Source of the DNA: Alphaproteobacteria bacterium | GTDB lineage: Bacteria; Pseudomonadota; Alphaproteobacteria; Micavibrionales; Micavibrionaceae | Direction: 5' to 3' | Assembly: GCA_020442505.1 (NCBI GenBank) | Contig: JAGRJZ010000083.1 | Coordinates: 1-9,814, forward strand | DNA: 9,814 nucleotides | In this document: positions 6,507-9,814 of the stretch, piece after piece | How positions within the stretch are numbered: position 1 is the first letter of the stretch | Layout of the letters: the number at the start of each line of letters is the position of its first letter | Notes under the pieces: model-generated | What the model saw: the letters and a program-made list of their open reading frames with translations, nothing else | Databases searched by the model: none | What the model was told of the DNA's origin: nothing | Made by a program: the position numbers and the translations under genes

Positions 6507-7415
6507 TCAGGCGCGCCGTTCAAGGACGTACAGGGCCAGTACCTTTAACATCTCGGCACGGTTTTCGAAAAGATGAAGATGTCGAACGGCCTGTTGCACT
6601 AGCATCTCGGCGCGCATTTTCGCCTGTTCCTTGCCCATCGCAGTCACAAAGGTCGTCTTGCCAGCTTCGCCGTCCTGGTTGGCCGGTTTTCCGGTCAACT
6701 TCGGATCGGCTTCGACGTCCAGAATGTCGTCGGTCACCTGAAAGGCGAGGCCGAGATCCCGGGCGTAGTTGCGCAAGGCTTTTTTGTGCGGTTCGTTCCC
6801 TTTCCCGATGATGGCGCCGGCTTCGCACGCGAACTCGAACAACGCCCCGGTCTTCATCCGTTGCAGGCGGGACAGGGTGCCCAGATCGAACTCCTCACGC
6901 TCCCCGATCAGGTCCAGCATCTGGCCGCCGCACATGCCGTGACCGCCCGCCGCCCTCGCGAGCGCCGTGACCAGCTCGCAACGCACGCGCGGATCTTCAT
7001 GTGTTTCCGGGTCGGACAGAACCTCGAAAGCGAGGGTCAAAAGGGCATCGCCCGCGAGAATGGCTGTTGCCTCGTTATAGGCCCTGTGGACCGCCGGCTT
7101 TCCGCGCCGCGTATCCGCGTTGTCCATGGCGGGGAGATCGTCGTGGATCAGGGAATAGCAATGCACAAGCTCCAGCGCCGCCGCGACGCGCCGGGCGCGT
7201 TTGGGATCGACATTGAACAGCCTGGCGGATTGCATCAGCAAAAAGGGGCGCAGCCGTTTCCCGCCGTTCAGCGTGCCGTAGCGCATCGCTTCGAACAAAG
7301 GTGCCTCGGGCAGGTCCGTATGCGGCAAAAGCCGCTCGATCGTCTTGTCGACGGCCTCGCGGACTTCGTCCATTTTTTCCTGCAGATGGGACGGCGCTTC
7401 GCGGGGAGATGGCAT
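6507..7415 (-). CDS. ispA: Polyprenyl (farnesyl) diphosphate synthase
   Basis: This 302-aa short-chain trans-prenyltransferase condenses DMAPP/IPP stepwise to geranyl and farnesyl diphosphate, the precursor of ubiquinone side chains, undecaprenyl phosphate and hopanoids. Seen in order are GGKRLRPFL (51-59), the first aspartate-rich motif HDDLPAMDNADTRRG (D92, D93, D98) with the two-residue insertion of bacterial FPP synthases, GDALLTLAFE, GGHGMCGGQMLDL, KTGALFEF (188-195) and the second aspartate-rich motif DDILD (229-233). The residues before the first motif (YSLIHDD) match E. coli IspA, which favours FPP over longer products; GGPP synthase is the main alternative. The start is placed at ATG 7415, one base after the xseB stop, because AGGAG lies 7 nt upstream. 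An in-frame TTG at 7436 is possible but poorer. In many proteobacteria dxs follows; here a Doc relic and dapE do. Confidence 0.94.
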   Translation of the reverse strand: MPSPREAPSHLQEKMDEVREAVDKTIERLLPHTDLPEAPLFEAMRYGTLNGGKRLRPFLLMQSARLFNVDPKRARRVAAALELVHCYSLIHDDLPAMDNADTRRGKPAVHRAYNEATAILAGDALLTLAFEVLSDPETHEDPRVRCELVTALARAAGGHGMCGGQMLDLIGEREEFDLGTLSRLQRMKTGALFEFACEAGAIIGKGNEPHKKALRNYARDLGLAFQVTDDILDVEADPKLTGKPANQDGEAGKTTFVTAMGKEQAKMRAEMLVQQAVRHLHLFENRAEMLKVLALYVLERRA

Positions 7416-7416
7416 C

Positions 7417-7665
7417 CTAGGACTCCTCTGTTCCAAACAATTCCGTTGCGACGGCGCCGTTCGGGGCTACGGTGATTTTCTCGATTTTTTCCTGCGCCGT
7501 GCGAAGCTGAGCTTCGCAATGCTGTTTCAGAGCCACGCCGCGTTCATACAGCGCGATCGAGTCCGCCAGCTTCGCCTGCCCAGTTTCGAGGGCGCGCACG
7601 ATACTTTCCAGCTCCGCCAGCGCGTCTTCGAAGCTTAAACGATCTACGGGAATCTTTTCATTCAT
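7417..7665 (-). CDS. xseB: Exodeoxyribonuclease VII small subunit XseB
   Basis: XseB is the small helical subunit that binds the long helical arm of XseA. The complex degrades single-stranded DNA from both ends into acid-soluble oligonucleotides in repair. The 82-aa length is standard. The family core is plain: LSFEDALAELESIVRALETG (about 10-29), then LADSIALYERGVALKQHCEA and LRTAQEKIEKI, forming two antiparallel helices. The C-terminal tail from about 66 is non-conserved. There is no Shine-Dalgarno before the ATG at 7665; instead a sigma70-like promoter ends 8 nt upstream, so the message may be leaderless. The gene is followed by ispA with a one-base gap, the xseB-ispA order common in proteobacteria. 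xseA is not in the window. Confidence 0.95.
   Translation of the reverse strand: MNEKIPVDRLSFEDALAELESIVRALETGQAKLADSIALYERGVALKQHCEAQLRTAQEKIEKITVAPNGAVATELFGTEES
7423..7427 (-). promoter_or_regulatory. Ribosome binding site that decides the ispA start
   Basis: AGGAG on the minus strand sits inside the last codons of xseB, 7 nt before the ATG at 7415. It favours that ATG over the in-frame TTG at 7436 and indicates coupled translation of xseB and ispA. Confidence 0.7.
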
Positions 7666-7673
7666 AACGCGGC

Positions 7674-7702
7674 AGTGTACGCGAAAACGACAAAAGTCTC
7701 AA
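7674..7702 (-). promoter_or_regulatory. Probable sigma70 promoter of xseB-ispA
   Basis: On the minus strand TTGAGA (7697-7702, 5 of 6 consensus bases) is followed by exactly 17 nt and then TACACT (7674-7679, 4 of 6). Only 8 nt separate the -10 from the xseB ATG, so the expected transcription start falls at or within a base or two of the start codon. Confidence 0.5.
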
Positions 7703-7744
7703 GACGAGAGTCGCGCGGGTTGACAGGAGGAGACCGAGAATGAT

Positions 7745-8344
7745 CTAGCGTATAATCCTGTATTTGAAAGACATCTCACGCATGTGATCAGAGTGAAGCA
7801 ACGGGGCAATTTTCTTCTGGACAGAAGAGTCTTCTACGAATCTCTTGCCCGCTTCTGCCGCGAACGCGGATGCGGCCGAGAAAGTAGGAAAAGCCGTAAA
7901 TTTTTCTGATAAATAGGAACAGGGAAGCTCCGTGTTCTGTATTGGCGAAAAGGATCCTATTGTCACCGTTTGCTTTTCGGGCCATCCGTACCCCCATGCA
8001 AGTTCTTGGGCCGGATTCAAATTGTCCGGATGATCTCGGTATGTCAGGTCCAGACGGACTGTTTTCTCTGTATCGACAAAAAAACACTGCGACGGGGTAA
8101 AAAGGCTCGGCAAGCTATCGGGCAGCATCAGTCTTTTGACAATTTCTTCGAGTCTATTCGTCTTGTTTTTCAATGTTTCCCGGATGTCTTCGTCATCTTT
8201 GGTTATGCTTGCATCGCCCACAAGGGAGGAGACGATGGGTAACATGATGAGCAAAAAAGACAATCCGAAGGACCATCTGACCTTCATCTGATTTTTAAGC
8301 GCCTGAAGGTCCAATAAGTTCGCGCAAAATTTTTTCATTGTCAT
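7745..8344 (-). CDS. Single-pass membrane-anchored protein of unknown function
   Basis: I do not recognise this 199-aa protein. A short cytoplasmic N-terminus with K/R residues (K4, K5, K17, K21, R23) precedes one strong hydrophobic segment at about 25-43 (WSFGLSFLLIMLPIVSSLVG). This looks like an uncleaved signal anchor or, less likely, a signal peptide. A charged, possibly coiled-coil stretch follows (about 48-73, DDEDIRETLKNKTNRLEEI), then a probable periplasmic domain with two cysteines (C87, C142) that could form a disulfide. The DNA is visibly AT-richer than lepA or ispA, and codon use is less GC3-biased. Start ATG 8344 is chosen because GAGAG lies 5 nt upstream; ATG 8338 is an alternative. 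It lies between lepA and xseB, is not part of either gene's usual neighbourhood, and has its own candidate promoter. Horizontal acquisition is possible but not shown. Confidence 0.7.
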   Translation of the reverse strand: MTMKKFCANLLDLQALKNQMKVRWSFGLSFLLIMLPIVSSLVGDASITKDDEDIRETLKNKTNRLEEIVKRLMLPDSLPSLFTPSQCFFVDTEKTVRLDLTYRDHPDNLNPAQELAWGYGWPEKQTVTIGSFSPIQNTELPCSYLSEKFTAFPTFSAASAFAAEAGKRFVEDSSVQKKIAPLLHSDHMREMSFKYRIIR

Positions 8345-8379
8345 GGCGTCTCTCTTTCGTAAAAATGGGGAGCGCGCCT

Positions 8380-8408
8380 ATTAAACGGGTTTTTTTCTGA
8401 AAATACAA
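8380..8408 (-). promoter_or_regulatory. Candidate promoter for the membrane-anchored orphan gene
   Basis: On the minus strand TTGTAT (8403-8408) is followed by a 17-nt spacer and TTTAAT (8380-8385, 5 of 6 consensus bases). The -35 is weak (3 of 6). It lies just after the lepA stop, 35 nt before the ATG at 8344, which leaves room for a leader with the GAGAG site. I see no intrinsic terminator in this 71-bp gap, so read-through from lepA is also possible. Confidence 0.4.
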
Positions 8409-8415
8409 GACATAA

Positions 8416-9814
8416 TTATTCGTCACCCATTTTCAGGGCCGCGATAAAGGCGCTTTGGGGGATTTCCACGTTCCCGTACATGCGCATTTTTGCTTTCCCT
8501 TTTTTCTGTTTTTCCAATAGCTTGCGCTTTCTGGTTATGTCCCCGCCGTAGCATTTCGCGGTGACGTCCTTGCGGAAGGCGGAAATCGTCTCGCGGGCGA
8601 TGACTTTACCGCCGATCGCGGCCTGCACGGCGATTTTGAACATCTGGCGGGGGATCAGGTCTTTGAGGCGTTCGCACAGCGTCCGGCCCCGATATTCGGC
8701 CTGTGAGCGGTGGACGATCATCGCCAGAGCGTCGACGCCCTCTCCGTTGACCAGAATTTGCATCTTGACCAGGTCGTTCTCCTGGTAGCCGTCCAGGTGG
8801 TAGTCGAAGCTCGCATAGCCACGGGAAATGGATTTCAGCCGGTCGTAGAAATCAAACACGACTTCGTTCAGCGGCAGGCGATATTCCAGCATCGCCCGGT
8901 TTCCGGCATAGGTCAGGTTCAATTGTTCCCCCCTCCGTTCCTGGCATAGCTGCAACAGTCCGCCGAGATATTCGTCCGGCGTGAGGATCGTCGCGCGGAT
9001 CCAGGGCTCTTCGATATGGTCGATATAGACGGGGTCCGGTAAGTCGACGGGGTTGTAGAGCTCCTCCATCGTGCCGTCGGTCCTGTAGACGTGATAGACG
9101 ACGCTGGGCGCGGTGGGGATCAGGTCCAGATCGAATTCCCGCTCCAGCCGCTCCTGTATGATCTCCATATGCAAAAGACCAAGAAAGCCGCAACGGAATC
9201 CCATCCCCAGCGCCTGAGAGTTTTCCGGTTCATAATGAAGCGATGCGTCGTTGAGTTTCAGTTTTCCGATCGAATCGCGCAGTTTTTCATACTCGCCGTT
9301 ATCGACCGGGAAGAGGGAACAAAACACCATCGGAACGCTGGGCTTGAAGCCGGGCAGGGGGGTATCGCAGCGGCGCCGTTCCTCGGTAATCGTATCGCCG
9401 ACAAGGGTTTCGGAAATATCCTTGATTCCGGCCGTGATAAAGCCCATTTCCCCGGGGCCGAGCGCGTCGAGCAGGACTTTTTTCGGGGTAAACATCCCCA
9501 CCCGGTCGATCTCCCGCGCGGCTTTCGTCCCCATGAAATAGGCCTTCATGCCCTTGCGCAGATAGCCGTCGATCACGCGTACCAGAATCACAACCCCGAG
9601 ATAGGGATCGTACCAGCTATCGACCAGAAGGGCCTTGGCGGGTTTTTCGGCGTCGCCTTCCTCGGGCGGTGGCAGGCGCGTGACGATCGCTTCCAACAGA
9701 CCCCCGATCCCAATCCCGCTTTTCCCGGACACCAAAACCGCGTCCGCGGCCGGAAGCCCCACGACGTCCTCGACCTGCTGCGCGACGCGCTCCGGCTCGG
9801 CGGCGGGCAGGTCG
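8416..9814 (-). CDS. lepA: Elongation factor 4 (LepA), N-terminus cut by window edge
   Basis: LepA (EF4) is a ribosome-associated translational GTPase linked to back-translocation and to 30S biogenesis and initiation. The window holds 466 codons less the stop, about the C-terminal three quarters of a roughly 600-aa protein. Reading begins inside the G4 motif region (DLP, from NKIDLP, then AAEPERVAQQVEDVVGLPA), so the P-loop and switch regions lie outside. Family landmarks are VDSWYDPYLGVVILVRV (domain 2), GEMGFITAGIKD, LPGFKPSVPMVF, LNDASLHYEPENSQALGMGF, RCGFLGLLHMEIIQERLERE (domain 3), DRLKSISRGYASFDYH, and the LepA-specific C-terminal domain with DLIPRQMFKIAVQAAIGG and AKCYGGDITRKRKLLEKQKK, ending GNVEIPQSAF. 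Everything present looks intact. No obvious terminator follows the stop. Confidence 0.97.
   Translation of the reverse strand, partial: DLPAAEPERVAQQVEDVVGLPAADAVLVSGKSGIGIGGLLEAIVTRLPPPEEGDAEKPAKALLVDSWYDPYLGVVILVRVIDGYLRKGMKAYFMGTKAAREIDRVGMFTPKKVLLDALGPGEMGFITAGIKDISETLVGDTITEERRRCDTPLPGFKPSVPMVFCSLFPVDNGEYEKLRDSIGKLKLNDASLHYEPENSQALGMGFRCGFLGLLHMEIIQERLEREFDLDLIPTAPSVVYHVYRTDGTMEELYNPVDLPDPVYIDHIEEPWIRATILTPDEYLGGLLQLCQERRGEQLNLTYAGNRAMLEYRLPLNEVVFDFYDRLKSISRGYASFDYHLDGYQENDLVKMQILVNGEGVDALAMIVHRSQAEYRGRTLCERLKDLIPRQMFKIAVQAAIGGKVIARETISAFRKDVTAKCYGGDITRKRKLLEKQKKGKAKMRMYGNVEIPQSAFIAALKMGDE

Noticed and set aside
7416..7436. Alternative TTG start for ispA giving seven extra residues.
   Set aside because: The ATG at 7415 has AGGAG at ideal spacing and the extra residues are not part of the family core.
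6786..7475. 229-aa plus-strand open frame opposite ispA.
   Set aside because: It is a shadow of ispA/xseB, with no ribosome binding site or recognisable domain.
7720..7756. Plus-strand TTGACA (7720-7725) and TATAAT (7751-7756), both perfect consensus hexamers.
   Set aside because: They are 25 nt apart, far from the 16-18 nt needed. Nothing on the plus strand lies downstream to be expressed, and TATAAT falls inside the last codons of the minus-strand orphan gene.
1..9814. CRISPR array, tRNA/rRNA gene, complete insertion sequence or integrase.
   Set aside because: Reading both strands showed no regularly spaced repeats, no tRNA-like cloverleaf near gene borders, and no transposase or integrase motifs.

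Overview
The window looks like an ordinary chromosomal stretch of a moderately GC-rich alphaproteobacterium. The housekeeping proteins (RsmC, TruA, DapE, IspA, XseB, LepA) read as proteobacterial. A close truA/dapE neighbourhood is familiar from alphaproteobacteria, where def-fmt-truA-dapE is a known order. I cannot name the genus. No tRNA, rRNA, CRISPR array, complete insertion sequence or phage gene is visible.

Layout, left to right. A MATE-family efflux transporter (minus strand, last few residues outside the window) diverges from an rsmC-like 16S rRNA methyltransferase. The methyltransferase converges on a Smr-domain protein. A plus-strand block then carries a predicted secreted protein, a small charged orphan protein and truA; the orphan stop and the truA start share one base. 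truA runs tail-to-tail into dapE with a 16-bp overlap. Upstream of dapE lies a decayed Doc (death-on-curing, Fic-fold) toxin fragment that abuts the ispA stop codon. ispA follows xseB with a one-base gap (both minus strand). A membrane-anchored orphan protein with AT-richer DNA separates xseB from the C-terminal three quarters of lepA, which runs off the right end.

Functionally this is a translation and RNA-maintenance neighbourhood (RsmC, TruA, LepA) mixed with lysine/peptidoglycan precursor synthesis (DapE), isoprenoid synthesis (IspA), DNA repair (XseB, possibly Smr) and drug export (MATE).

I found no convincing new multi-gene system. The observations most worth a second look are: the Doc relic, which has lost its motif histidine and both ends; the two unrecognised proteins linked to truA; and a set of genes (xseB most clearly, dapE and rsmC weakly) that lack a Shine-Dalgarno but have a -10-like hexamer 7-8 nt before the ATG, which suggests leaderless mRNAs.
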